Shown: positions 34,610 through 42,752 of the stretch, one piece after another
Layout of the letters: each line of letters begins with the position of its first letter
How positions within the stretch are numbered: the stretch's first letter is position 1
Origin: JAOADN01 sp049323795
GTDB taxonomy: Bacteria; Pseudomonadota; Alphaproteobacteria; Rhodobacterales; Rhodobacteraceae
Direction: 5' to 3'
NCBI GenBank assembly: GCA_049323795.1
Contig: JBMOOH010000038.1
Span: 1-64,000 of the forward strand
DNA: 64,000 bases
Translations under genes and position numbers: made by a program
The notes under the pieces: generated by a model
What the model saw: the letters and a program-made list of their open reading frames with translations, nothing else
What the model was told of the DNA's origin: nothing
Databases searched by the model: none

Positions 34610-34632
34610 TTAATTAATGCAATAGTTAATCA
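34610..34632. promoter_or_regulatory. AT-rich TTAA repeat upstream of the ArsR gene, candidate operator
   Basis: TTAATTAA (34610-34617) and a second TTAA (34626-34629), separated by TGCAATAG, stand out in a very GC-rich region 23 bases before the ArsR start. On the ArsR strand this reads TTAA-CTATTGCA-TTAA-TTAA. The position suits an operator/promoter for autoregulation. It overlaps the serB stop codon, so arsR may be partly insulated from serB transcription. No binding evidence is available from sequence alone. Confidence 0.4.
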
Positions 34633-35514
34633 AGTGGGCTCCGCAGCAAACTCGGCTGCCGAATAGCCCTGGATGTAGAGCAGTGCCGTCAGGTCGCCAT
34701 GGTTGATGCGGATGTCGCACCTGGCCTGCACGGACGGCTTGGCGTGCAGCGCGACGCCGGCACCCGCCATGCCGAGCATGCCGAGGTCGTTCGCCCCGTC
34801 GCCGACGGCGAGGACGGCGGAATGGGGAATCCTCATGCGGGCGGCGATCTCGGTCAGCGCCTGCATCTTGGCCTCGCGCCCGAGGATGGGCCGGGCGACC
34901 TCGCCGGTGAGGCGGCCGTTCTCGGCGAGGAGCGTGTTCGCCCGGTGCTCGTGAAAGCCGAGCATCCCCGCGACGGCCGAGGTGAAGGCGGTGAAGCCGC
35001 CCGAGACGAGCGCGGTGCGGGCACCCCGCGCGGTCATCGTGGCGATCAGTTCCCGCCCGCCGGGGGCGAGGGTGATCCGGTCCCGGAGAACCTCGGCGAT
35101 GACGGTTTCGGGGAGGTCGCGGAGAAGGGCGACGCGTTCCAGAAGCGCGCTCTCGAAGTCAAGCTCGCCGTTCATCGCGCGGGCGGTGATGGCCGCCACA
35201 TGCGGTCCGAAACCGGCGACGGCGGCAAGCTCGTCGATGCATTCCTGGCCGATCATGGTGGAGTCCATGTCGGCGAGGAGGAGGCGTTTGCGGCGGCCTT
35301 CCGCGGGCTGCACGACCAGATCGACGCCAAGGCCCTGAAGCCCCTCCCACACCTCCCGGCGGTTGCCGGGGATGGCGGGCAGGTCGAACTCGGCCGCGAT
35401 GCCGGGGTTCAGCCAGCGTGCCTCGCCCCCGCCCCAGGCATTGCGCAGCGTCTCGACCGTGGTGCGGTCGAGCCTTGGGGAAGCGGGGTTCGCGAGGAGT
35501 GTGGCAACGTGCAT
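34630..35514 (-). CDS. serB: Phosphoserine phosphatase
   Basis: A 294-residue HAD-family enzyme that performs the last step of serine synthesis, dephosphorylating O-phosphoserine. The nucleophile motif is LLLADMDSTMIGQECIDELA (about residues 77-97), motif II is ALVSGGFTAF and the acidic motif is AVGDGANDLGMLGMAG. The N-terminal 75 residues are an ACT-like extension. It is divergent from serC-serA, so all three serine genes meet here and share an upstream region. Confidence 0.97.
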   Translation of the reverse strand: MHVATLLANPASPRLDRTTVETLRNAWGGGEARWLNPGIAAEFDLPAIPGNRREVWEGLQGLGVDLVVQPAEGRRKRLLLADMDSTMIGQECIDELAAVAGFGPHVAAITARAMNGELDFESALLERVALLRDLPETVIAEVLRDRITLAPGGRELIATMTARGARTALVSGGFTAFTSAVAGMLGFHEHRANTLLAENGRLTGEVARPILGREAKMQALTEIAARMRIPHSAVLAVGDGANDLGMLGMAGAGVALHAKPSVQARCDIRINHGDLTALLYIQGYSAAEFAAEPT

Positions 35515-35559
35515 GAACGTCCGGTCGGGCTGCGGCAGGGTCGCTTCCGGCGACCGGAA

Positions 35560-35663
35560 TGCCGCTTACCCGCAATTTTCCGCTTGTGCCAGAGCCGGCG
35601 GCCCCCTATTCCCGGCAGTGGGACACCCCTCCCCAACGAGGGGCGCATATCTGGAAGGATAGC
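35560..35663 (+). ncRNA. Candidate serC leader RNA
   Basis: The 149-base gap between serB and serC carries, just before serC, a hairpin CCCCT-CCCCAACG-AGGGG (35626-35643), then GGAAGG (35653-35658) as the ribosome-binding site six bases before the ATG. Alphaproteobacteria are known to have a conserved 'serC leader' motif (an Rfam family) upstream of the serC-serA operon, with hairpins next to the start codon, so this region is a good candidate. I could not align it to the Rfam model. It may control serC expression by RNA structure. Confidence 0.4.
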
Positions 35664-36821
35664 ATGACGGTCACGACCAAACCGGCCAAGCGCCCGGCCA
35701 ACCCGCGCTTTTCGTCCGGCCCCTGCGCCAAGATTCCCGGATATTCGCTGGAGATGCTCGCCGACGCCCCCCTCGGGCGGTCGCATCGCGCGTCTGTCGG
35801 CAAGAGCAGGCTCGCGCAGGCGATCGACCTGACGCGCGAGGTGCTTCAGGTGCCCGCCGACCACCGGATCGGGATCGTCCCCGCCTCCGACACCGGCGCG
35901 GTCGAGATGGCGATGTGGTCGCTTCTGGGCGCGCGCGGCGTCGAGATGATCGCCTGGGAAAGCTTCGGCGAGGGCTGGGTCACGGACGTGGTCAAAGAGC
36001 TGAAGCTCGACGCGAAGGTGCGGACCGCGCCTTATGGCCAGATCGTGGATTTCGCCGAGATCGACTTCGACCATGACGTGGTGTTCACCTGGAACGGCAC
36101 GACCTCGGGCGTGCGCCTGCCGGACGGCGAGGCGATTCCGGCCGATCGCAGGGGGCTGACCATCTGCGACGCGACATCGGCCGCCTTCGCGATGGCGCTG
36201 CCCTGGGACAAGCTCGATGTCGTCACCTTCTCGTGGCAGAAGGTGCTCGGCGGCGAGGGCGCGCACGGGATGCTGATCCTGTCCCCGCGCGCGGTCGACC
36301 GGCTCGAAACCTACAGGCCCGCCTGGCCGCTGCCGAAGATCTTCCGGCTCACGGCGGGCGGCAAGCTCATCGAGGGCATCTTCAGGGGCGAGACGATCAA
36401 CACGCCCTCGATGCTCGCGACCGAGGATTACCTCGTGTCGCTCAGATGGGCGAAGGCGATGGGCGGCCTGCCCGCGCTGATCGCCCGCTGCGACGCGAAC
36501 GCGAAGGCCATCGCGGACTTCATCGCGGACAGGCCGTGGATCGCGAACCTCGCCGAAGACCCGGCGACGGCATCGACCACCAGCGTGTGCCTGAGGTTCA
36601 CCGACCCCCGGATTGCCGACGGCGCGGCCTTCGCCAGGGCGGTGGCGGCGCGGCTCGAGAAGGAAGGCGTGGCGCTTGACGCAGGCGCCTACCGCGATGC
36701 GCCGCCCGGCCTTCGCATCTGGTGCGGGGCGACGGTCGAGGCCGCCGACGTCGCGGCGCTGATGCCGTGGATCGAGTGGGCCTTTCACGAAGAGATCGCG
36801 TCGCAGGCCAAGGTCGCGTGA
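35664..36821 (+). CDS. serC: Phosphoserine aminotransferase, alphaproteobacterial type
   Basis: A PLP enzyme of 385 residues that converts 3-phosphohydroxypyruvate and glutamate to phosphoserine. RPANPRFSSGPCAKIPGYSLEML near the start, GIVPASDTGAVEMAMWSLLG, TWNGTTSGVRLPDG, CDATSAAFAM, and the Lys-bearing TFSWQKVLGGEGAHGM match the long alphaproteobacterial SerC. The start at 35664 is preceded by GGAAGG. It is followed by serA 48 bases later. Confidence 0.97.
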   Translation: MTVTTKPAKRPANPRFSSGPCAKIPGYSLEMLADAPLGRSHRASVGKSRLAQAIDLTREVLQVPADHRIGIVPASDTGAVEMAMWSLLGARGVEMIAWESFGEGWVTDVVKELKLDAKVRTAPYGQIVDFAEIDFDHDVVFTWNGTTSGVRLPDGEAIPADRRGLTICDATSAAFAMALPWDKLDVVTFSWQKVLGGEGAHGMLILSPRAVDRLETYRPAWPLPKIFRLTAGGKLIEGIFRGETINTPSMLATEDYLVSLRWAKAMGGLPALIARCDANAKAIADFIADRPWIANLAEDPATASTTSVCLRFTDPRIADGAAFARAVAARLEKEGVALDAGAYRDAPPGLRIWCGATVEAADVAALMPWIEWAFHEEIASQAKVA

Positions 36822-36869
36822 CACACCGCTGCGTGCCGGGCGCGCACCGCCCCGAAAGGACCCCGCAAG

Positions 36870-38462
36870 ATGCCCAAGGTTCTCGTTTCCGACGACCTCT
36901 CCGAAACCGCCGTCCAGATCTTCCGCGACCGGGGGATCGAGGTGGACTACCAGCCGCAGCTCGGCCGGGACAAGGACGCGCTCGCGGCCGTCATCGACCG
37001 GTATGACGGCCTCGCCATCCGGTCTGCCACGAAGGTCACCGGGAAGCTGCTCGACCGCGCCACGAACCTCAAGGTTGTCGGCCGCGCCGGGATCGGGGTC
37101 GACAATGTCGACATTCCGGCGGCCTCGAAGAAGGGGGTGATCGTGATGAACACGCCCTTCGGAAACTCGGTCACCACCGCCGAGCACACCATCGCGATGA
37201 TGTTCTCGATCGCGCGCCAGATCCCCGAAGCCAACGCCTCCACCCGGGCCGGCAAGTGGGAGAAGTCGCGCTTCATGGGCGTCGAGCTCTTCAACAAGAC
37301 GCTGGGCGTGATCGGCGCGGGCAACATCGGGTCGATCGTCTGCGACCGGGCGCTGGGGCTGAAGATGAAGGTGCTCGCCTACGACCCGTTCCTGTCGGAC
37401 GACCGGGCGAGGCAGATGGGCGTCACCAAGGTCGAGCTCGACGAACTCCTTGCCAAGGCCGATTTCATCACGCTGCACGTTCCCCTCACCGACAAGACCC
37501 GCAACATCCTCAGCCGCGAGGCGCTGGCGAGGACGAAACCCGGCGTGCGCATCATCAACTGCGCGCGCGGCGGGCTGGTGGACGAGGCGGCGCTTCTGGA
37601 TGCGCTGGACAGCGGCCATGTCGCGGCGGCGGCGCTCGACGTGTTCGAGGTGGAGCCCGCCAGGGAGAATCCCCTCTTCGGGCACCCGAGCGTCGTCTGC
37701 ACGCCGCATCTCGGGGCGTCCACCACCGAGGCGCAGGAGAACGTGGCGATCCAGGTGGCCGAGCAGATGTCGGACTACCTGCTGACCGGCGCCGTCCAGA
37801 ACGCGCTCAACATGCCGAACGTGACCGCGGAAGAGGCGGCGGTGATGGGCCCGTGGATCAAGCTCGCAGGCCACCTCGGCAGCTTCATCGGCCAGATGAC
37901 GGACGAGCCGATCCGCGCGATCAACATCCTCTACGACGGGCGCGTCGCCTCCATGAACCTCGCCGCGCTCAACCAGGCGGTGATCGCGGGGGTTCTGAAG
38001 GCGCAGAACCCGGACGTGAACCTCGTCTCGGCGCCCGTGGTGGCCAAGGAACGGGGCATCCGGATCTCGACGACGCGGCAGGACAAGTCGGGCGCGTTCG
38101 ACGCCTATATCAAGGTCACGATGGTGACGGACAGGCGCGAACGGTCGATCGCGGGCACCTGCTTCAGCGACGGCAAGCCGCGGTTCATCCAGATCAAGGG
38201 CATCAACATCGACGCGGAAGTGGGGCGCCACATGCTCTACACCACGAACGAGGACGTGCCGGGGATCATCGGCCTTCTCGGCATGACGATGGGCAGGAAC
38301 GGCGTCAACATCGCCAACTTCACCCTCGGCCGGTCGGGCGTGGGGCAGGAGGCGATCGCGATCCTCTACCTCGACCAGGCGATCGACCCGAAGGTGGTCG
38401 AGACGCTGGAAGCGACGGGCATGTTCCGGCAGGTGAAGCCCCTGCGATTCGATGTCGCCTGA
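36870..38462 (+). CDS. serA: D-3-phosphoglycerate dehydrogenase
   Basis: The first enzyme of serine synthesis, oxidising 3-phosphoglycerate with NAD. The product is 530 residues, the long form. It has KVLVSDDLSETAVQIFRDRGI, the NAD motif LGVIGAGNIGSIVC (about residues 145-158), RIINCARGGLVDEAALLDAL and the catalytic His in TPHLGASTTEAQENVAIQ. An intervening domain follows, and a C-terminal ACT domain (VPGIIGLLGMTMGRNGVNIANFTLGR) that usually binds serine for feedback inhibition. AAAGGACCCCGCAAG precedes the ATG. Confidence 0.97.
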   Translation: MPKVLVSDDLSETAVQIFRDRGIEVDYQPQLGRDKDALAAVIDRYDGLAIRSATKVTGKLLDRATNLKVVGRAGIGVDNVDIPAASKKGVIVMNTPFGNSVTTAEHTIAMMFSIARQIPEANASTRAGKWEKSRFMGVELFNKTLGVIGAGNIGSIVCDRALGLKMKVLAYDPFLSDDRARQMGVTKVELDELLAKADFITLHVPLTDKTRNILSREALARTKPGVRIINCARGGLVDEAALLDALDSGHVAAAALDVFEVEPARENPLFGHPSVVCTPHLGASTTEAQENVAIQVAEQMSDYLLTGAVQNALNMPNVTAEEAAVMGPWIKLAGHLGSFIGQMTDEPIRAINILYDGRVASMNLAALNQAVIAGVLKAQNPDVNLVSAPVVAKERGIRISTTRQDKSGAFDAYIKVTMVTDRRERSIAGTCFSDGKPRFIQIKGINIDAEVGRHMLYTTNEDVPGIIGLLGMTMGRNGVNIANFTLGRSGVGQEAIAILYLDQAIDPKVVETLEATGMFRQVKPLRFDVA

Positions 38463-38574
38463 CCGCCGGCGCCGCGACCAGAACGGGTGAAGGCGGCGGT
38501 CAGGCGCACCCGCTTGCGGTGCCCGGCGTGGCCGAGGGAAGGCCTGACCGGCGGGCATCGTCGCGCCGCCCTTG

Positions 38575-38625
38575 CCCTTTCGCCTTGGCGCAAATATCCC
38601 GGGGGTCCGGGGGCGGCGCCCCCGG
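38575..38625 (-). repeat. Intergenic composite repeat, copy 1: GC hairpin plus ATATTTGNGCCAAGGCGAA box
   Basis: In the serA-metallophosphoesterase gap, the hairpin CCGGGGGC-GGC-GCCCCCGG occupies 38607-38625. On the minus strand it is followed by ACCCCCGGGATATTTG and CGCCAAGGCGAAAGGG. A second copy of the same arrangement, hairpin then ACCCCGAGGATATTTG and GGCCAAGGCGAA, occurs at 56777-56832 on the plus strand. I recall similar boxes between genes elsewhere in Rhodobacteraceae. It is probably a dispersed intergenic element, and the hairpin may also stop serA transcription. Confidence 0.65.
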
Positions 38626-38655
38626 CGCTGCCGCAAGACCATCCCGTGACGATCC

Positions 38656-39393
38656 ATGCCAACCTACGCCATCGGCGACATCCACGGCCACATCGACGCG
38701 CTCCGCGCCGCGCATGCGCGGATCGCGGCGGACAGGGCGCGGCACGGGACCGATGCGCCGATCGTCCATGTAGGCGACCTCGTGGACCGGGGGCCGGACT
38801 GCCGGGGGGTGATCGACTACCTGATCGCGGGGCAGGCGGCGGGAAAGCCCTGGGTGGTGCTGAAGGGCAACCACGACCGGCTGTTCCGGATGTTCCTCGC
38901 CGATCCCGACTGGAACGATCCCGGGCTGCGCGAGGACATGCACTGGTTCGATCCGCGGCTCGGCGGGGCGGCCACGCTGTCGTCCTACGGCGTGGCGGCG
39001 CGGCTCGGCGATGATGCGCGGGCGGTCCGGGACGAGGCGCTGCGGAAGGTTCCCACCGCGCACCTGCGCTTCCTCGACACTCTTGCCCTGACGCATCTGC
39101 GGGAAGAGGCGCTCTTCGTCCACGCGGGTATCCGGCCGGGGGTGGACCTGCGCGACCAGACCGAGGACGATCTGGTGTGGATCAGGCGGGGGTTTCTCGA
39201 GGACCGGCGGGACCACGGCGCGCTGGTCGTGCATGGCCACACCGCCATCGCCTGCGCGACGCATTGCGGCAACCGGCTGAACATCGATTCGGGCGTCGCC
39301 TATGGCGGGCCCCTGTCGGCGGTGCTGGTCGAGGGGCGCGCCGCATGGCTCATCGCTGCGGAGGGCCGGGTGCCGCTGGTGGCCGGGCCGTGA
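38656..39393 (+). CDS. Calcineurin-like metallophosphoesterase, PrpA-like serine/threonine phosphatase type
   Basis: A 245-residue phosphatase. The metal-site motifs are in order: YAIGDIHGHIDAL at the start, VGDLVDRGPDC near residue 40, LKGNHDRLF near residue 75, FVHAGIRPG, and VVHGHTAI. This order is typical of PPP-family bacterial phosphatases (PrpA/ApaH-like). Its substrate is unknown. It overlaps the next metallophosphoesterase gene by GTGA. Confidence 0.92.
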   Translation: MPTYAIGDIHGHIDALRAAHARIAADRARHGTDAPIVHVGDLVDRGPDCRGVIDYLIAGQAAGKPWVVLKGNHDRLFRMFLADPDWNDPGLREDMHWFDPRLGGAATLSSYGVAARLGDDARAVRDEALRKVPTAHLRFLDTLALTHLREEALFVHAGIRPGVDLRDQTEDDLVWIRRGFLEDRRDHGALVVHGHTAIACATHCGNRLNIDSGVAYGGPLSAVLVEGRAAWLIAAEGRVPLVAGP

Positions 39394-40253
39394 AGCGTTT
39401 TCGGCAGAACCGCGGCACGGGTCCGCTGTCGCATGTGCTGCGCCGTCCCGTGTCGATCGGCGCGCGGCCCTTCGTCGTCGAGCACCGGGTCGCGGCCGCC
39501 CGCTGGACGCTGCCGTCGCTGACGATCACCGTCCTGTCCGATTTCCACGTGTGCCGCCCCTGGACGCCGCTTTCGGCGGTGCGCGAGATCGTCGCGCAGG
39601 CGAACGATCTCGGCTCGGACCTGATCCTGCTCGGCGGGGATTTCCTGCGCGACCGGAAGATGCCGGGGATCAGCGAGCCCGCGCACCGGACGGTCGAACT
39701 GCTGACGGCGCTGAGGGCCCCGCTCGGGGTCGCGGCTGTCCTGGGGAACCACGACTGGAAGGACTGCCGGCTGGCGAAGGAGACGCGGTCCGCGCGGAAC
39801 TCGGTCGCCGAGGCCTTCGCGGCGTCGGGGCTGGCGCTTCTGCGGAACGAGGCGATGCGGATCCCGCACGGCTCGGGCTTCTGGCTGGTCGGGTTCGACA
39901 GCCAGCGTCCGCATCCCGACCCCCGGCGGGGCGGGTTCCACGATCCGGCGCGGGCGTTCGAGGGCGTTACCGGGGATGCGCCGGCGATCCTTCTTGCGCA
40001 TGAGCCGGACTGGTTTGCGGAAGGCGACGGGCGGGCATTCCTGCAGATCAGCGGACATACGCATGGCGGGCAGGCGAACCTGCTCGGCTGGCGGCCGATG
40101 ACGCCGTCGGCGCATGGCCCGAGGTATTCGTGGGGACATGTGCGGGACGGCGAGCGGCACCTGATCGTGACGGGCGGGATCGGGTATTCGGGATTGCCGC
40201 TCAGGGTGTTCCAGCCGCCGGAGATCACGGTGGTGCGGGTGACTGGTTCCTGA
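39390..40253 (+). CDS. Metallophosphoesterase, YkuE/YaeI type
   Basis: A 287-residue enzyme of the calcineurin fold. Motifs are VLSDFHVCRP, LILLGGDFLRDR (Asp of motif II), AVLGNHDWKD and ISGHTHGGQANLLG, the last typical of the YkuE/YaeI group that is often membrane-associated and acts on lipid or peptidoglycan-related phosphates. No clear signal peptide or helix is seen. It starts at a GTG overlapping the previous stop, so the two phosphoesterases are coupled. The substrate is unknown. Confidence 0.9.
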   Translation: MKRFRQNRGTGPLSHVLRRPVSIGARPFVVEHRVAAARWTLPSLTITVLSDFHVCRPWTPLSAVREIVAQANDLGSDLILLGGDFLRDRKMPGISEPAHRTVELLTALRAPLGVAAVLGNHDWKDCRLAKETRSARNSVAEAFAASGLALLRNEAMRIPHGSGFWLVGFDSQRPHPDPRRGGFHDPARAFEGVTGDAPAILLAHEPDWFAEGDGRAFLQISGHTHGGQANLLGWRPMTPSAHGPRYSWGHVRDGERHLIVTGGIGYSGLPLRVFQPPEITVVRVTGS

Positions 40254-40455
40254 GGCGTCCGGGGCTGCGGGCGCTCGATCTATGTCTGCGATCTGCAACC
40301 TCCGCGGGGTGTCGGCATCCGGATGGCATCCGCAGGCAGGAACATCGTGCCGGTGGCCCGATGTCGGCGAAGACCGCCGCGCCCGTGGCGCGGCCGGGGA
40401 CGCGGCCCGCCTGGTCACTGCCCGTTCGGGCAAGGGGGTGCCGGGCCGCAGCGCC

Positions 40456-42501
40456 CTACTTCAGCGTCACCGTCACCGCCGACGACCGCCCCTCGGCGTC
40501 GATCACCGACAGCCGCACGGCGCCCTTCACCGGGATTGCCGCCGCGCTTTCGCGCGAACGGCCGGCGAGGCTGACCGGCGCGCCGTTGGCGAGCCAGGTG
40601 AAGGGGGGCGTGCCGTCGCGGACCTTGAGCGTGAGGGCGCCGGCCGTCTCCACCTCGGCCCCGTCGGGCGGGAAGGCGACCTCGGGGCCGCCCGGCCCCC
40701 CGGCAAAGGCCGCGCCGCGGGGGCGGAAGCGCTGGAGCGGCTGCGGCAGGCGGGCGTTCGGAAGGATCAGGGTCGAAGGCGGCGGCGGGGGCAGCGGCGT
40801 GAGCGTGGGCTCGATTCGGCCGAAGGTCTCGAAGAGGACCGGGGCCGCGACTTCGCCGCCGAAGGCCCCCGGTACGGGCGAGCCGTCCGCCCGGCCCATC
40901 CAGACCCCGGCAACGTAGCGCCCGTCGAAGCCCAGGGCCCAGGCGTCGCGGTAGCCGTAGCTCGTGCCCGTCTTGTAGGCGAGCCGGCTGGCCGGCGCGC
41001 CGGGCGGGGGCGCGAGGCCGGAGAGGATGTCGCCGACCTGCCACGCGGCCACGGCGCCAAAGAGGCGACCGGGAAGCGGCGCGGCCCGGCCGGGGCGTTC
41101 GGAGAGGCGGATCGGTTCGCCGAGGCGGGCGAGCGCGGCATAGCCCTGCACGAGATCCGTGAGCGAGAGGCCGACGCCGCCGAGTGCGACGGCGAGGCCC
41201 GGTTCGGCCATGTCCGGCAACTGCGGCTCGGCCCCCGTGCGGCGGATCGCGGCGAGAAGGCGCGCCGGGCCGAGCGCGTCGGTCAGGCTGATGACGGGGA
41301 CGTTGAGCGAGGCCTGCAGCGCCTCGCGGACCGGAAGCGTGCCCCGGAACCTGCGGTCGAAGTTCTGCGGTGCGTAGGGCCCGAAGGCGACGGGGCGGTC
41401 GTCGATCAGGGTCTCGGGGTGGGCGAGGCCGTCGTCGAAGGCGAGGCCGTAGACGAAGGGCTTGAGCGTCGATCCGGGCGAGCGGACGGCGCGGGTCATG
41501 TCGACGAAGCCGGCGCGGGCGTCGGAGGTCCATTCGGCCGCGCCGACCGAGGCGAGGATCTCGCCGGTGCGGTGGTCGGCGACGAGGATCGCGACCGAGA
41601 GGCGGTCGCCGGAGCGGGCGACCGACCGGGCAGCGAGGGTTTCGAGCGCGCGCTGGAGGGTCGGGTCGATGGTCGTCGGGATGACGGTGGCGAGCGGTTC
41701 CTCGTCATGGAGGCGCTGCGAGAGGAGGGGCGCGAGGGCGGGGAAGCCGCGGCGCGCGGTCGGGACGGGCTCGGAGAGGGCCGCGGCGACGCGGTCGGCA
41801 TCGAGGAGGCCGTCGCGTTCCATCCGGGCGAGGACGCGGGCGCGGGCCTCCGCGGCCACGCCGCCAAGGTGACCGGGGGAGCGGTCGGGGCGGCGGGTCT
41901 CGGGGGATTGCGGGATGGCGACGAGGAGGGCGGCTTCGGCAGGGGTCAGGCGGCGGGGCTCCTTGCCGAACCAGGCGAGCGAGGCGGCGCGGACGCCCTC
42001 GACGTTGCCGCCGTAGGGTGCGAGGCGGAGGTAGAGGCCGAGGATCTGGTCCTTCGTCAGCCGCCGTTCGAGGGCGAGCGCGACGCGGATCTGCCGGAGC
42101 TTGCCGGTGAGCCGTCCCGTGCCGGAGTCCTCGAGAAGGCGCGCGACCTGCATCGTCAGGGTCGAGCCGCCCGAGACGACGCGGCCGTTCCGGAGGGCCT
42201 GGACGCCGGCGCGGATCAGGGCGACGGGGTCGACGCCGCGATGGGCGTAGAAGCGGCGGTCCTCGTAGGCGACGAGCATGGTCAGGAAGGCGGGGTCGAC
42301 CGCGCCCGGCTCCATCCGCCAGCGGCCGCCGGCCACCGTGAAGGCGCGCAGGAGCGAGCCGTCGCGGGCGCGGACCTCGGTAGAGGTGGGGACCGACAGG
42401 GGCGGGAGCCGGGTGGCGCCGACCCAGAGGTCGAAGCGGTCGCGGGCGAGAGCGGCGAGGAAGAGCGTGACGGCGAGGAGGAAGGGGAGGGTGCGGCGCA
42501 T
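40456..42501 (-). CDS. pbpC: Penicillin-binding protein 1C
   Basis: A 681-residue bifunctional peptidoglycan synthase. A signal-anchor helix (FLLAVTLFLAALA) precedes the glycosyltransferase 51 domain with EDRRFYAHRGVDP and SGGSTLTMQVARLLE. The transpeptidase domain has SPGSTLKPFVYG (the SxxK) and KTGTSYGYRDAWALG. A BiPBP_C domain ends the protein. As in many proteobacteria it lies beside an alpha-2-macroglobulin gene, consistent with cooperation between peptidoglycan repair and trapping of foreign proteases in the periplasm. Confidence 0.95.
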   Translation of the reverse strand: MRRTLPFLLAVTLFLAALARDRFDLWVGATRLPPLSVPTSTEVRARDGSLLRAFTVAGGRWRMEPGAVDPAFLTMLVAYEDRRFYAHRGVDPVALIRAGVQALRNGRVVSGGSTLTMQVARLLEDSGTGRLTGKLRQIRVALALERRLTKDQILGLYLRLAPYGGNVEGVRAASLAWFGKEPRRLTPAEAALLVAIPQSPETRRPDRSPGHLGGVAAEARARVLARMERDGLLDADRVAAALSEPVPTARRGFPALAPLLSQRLHDEEPLATVIPTTIDPTLQRALETLAARSVARSGDRLSVAILVADHRTGEILASVGAAEWTSDARAGFVDMTRAVRSPGSTLKPFVYGLAFDDGLAHPETLIDDRPVAFGPYAPQNFDRRFRGTLPVREALQASLNVPVISLTDALGPARLLAAIRRTGAEPQLPDMAEPGLAVALGGVGLSLTDLVQGYAALARLGEPIRLSERPGRAAPLPGRLFGAVAAWQVGDILSGLAPPPGAPASRLAYKTGTSYGYRDAWALGFDGRYVAGVWMGRADGSPVPGAFGGEVAAPVLFETFGRIEPTLTPLPPPPPSTLILPNARLPQPLQRFRPRGAAFAGGPGGPEVAFPPDGAEVETAGALTLKVRDGTPPFTWLANGAPVSLAGRSRESAAAIPVKGAVRLSVIDAEGRSSAVTVTLK

Positions 42502-42539
42502 GGGTCAGGGCGCGGCCAGGGCTGGGGCGTGCGGGGAAA

Positions 42540-42564
42540 GGCAGCCCTCCAGTGGAGGGCTGCC
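42540..42564. repeat. Perfect 25-base palindrome (12-base arms), related to the one at 31719
   Basis: GGCAGCCCTCCA (42540-42551), G, then the exact reverse complement TGGAGGGCTGCC (42553-42564). It sits between the end of the alpha-2-macroglobulin gene and the start of pbpC, both on the minus strand, so it may form a hairpin in a shared transcript. The core CCTCCA-G-TGGAGG resembles CTTCCA-C-TGGAAG at 31719-31741, which suggests a family. The rest of the 251-base gap holds no gene; another weak inverted repeat, GTGCCG/CGGCAC, lies at about 42708-42738. Confidence 0.7.
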
Positions 42565-42752
42565 CCCGCGCATGCGGGAACGGGGCCACAAGACCGCGTC
42601 AGCTTGCAACCGGACGGGGCGGTGCCCGGATCGCGGGGCGACCGGGCGGGAAGCGGCACCGTCGCGCGCTGGCAGGGTCAGCGGCCCCTGCCAAATGAGA
42701 GGTTGAGGTGCCGAACGGAACCGGCCCTGGCCCGGCACTTTCACGGCAGGCC

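Noticed and set aside
35409..38657. A 1082-codon open frame antisense to serC and serA
   Set aside because: The same composition effect; serC and serA on the plus strand have full catalytic motifs and expected lengths.
40254..40455. Hairpin TGCCCG-TT-CGGGCA (40419-40432) after pbpC as a terminator
   Set aside because: The loop is only two bases and no U-run follows on the pbpC strand. The rest of this 202-base gap shows no gene or clear signal.
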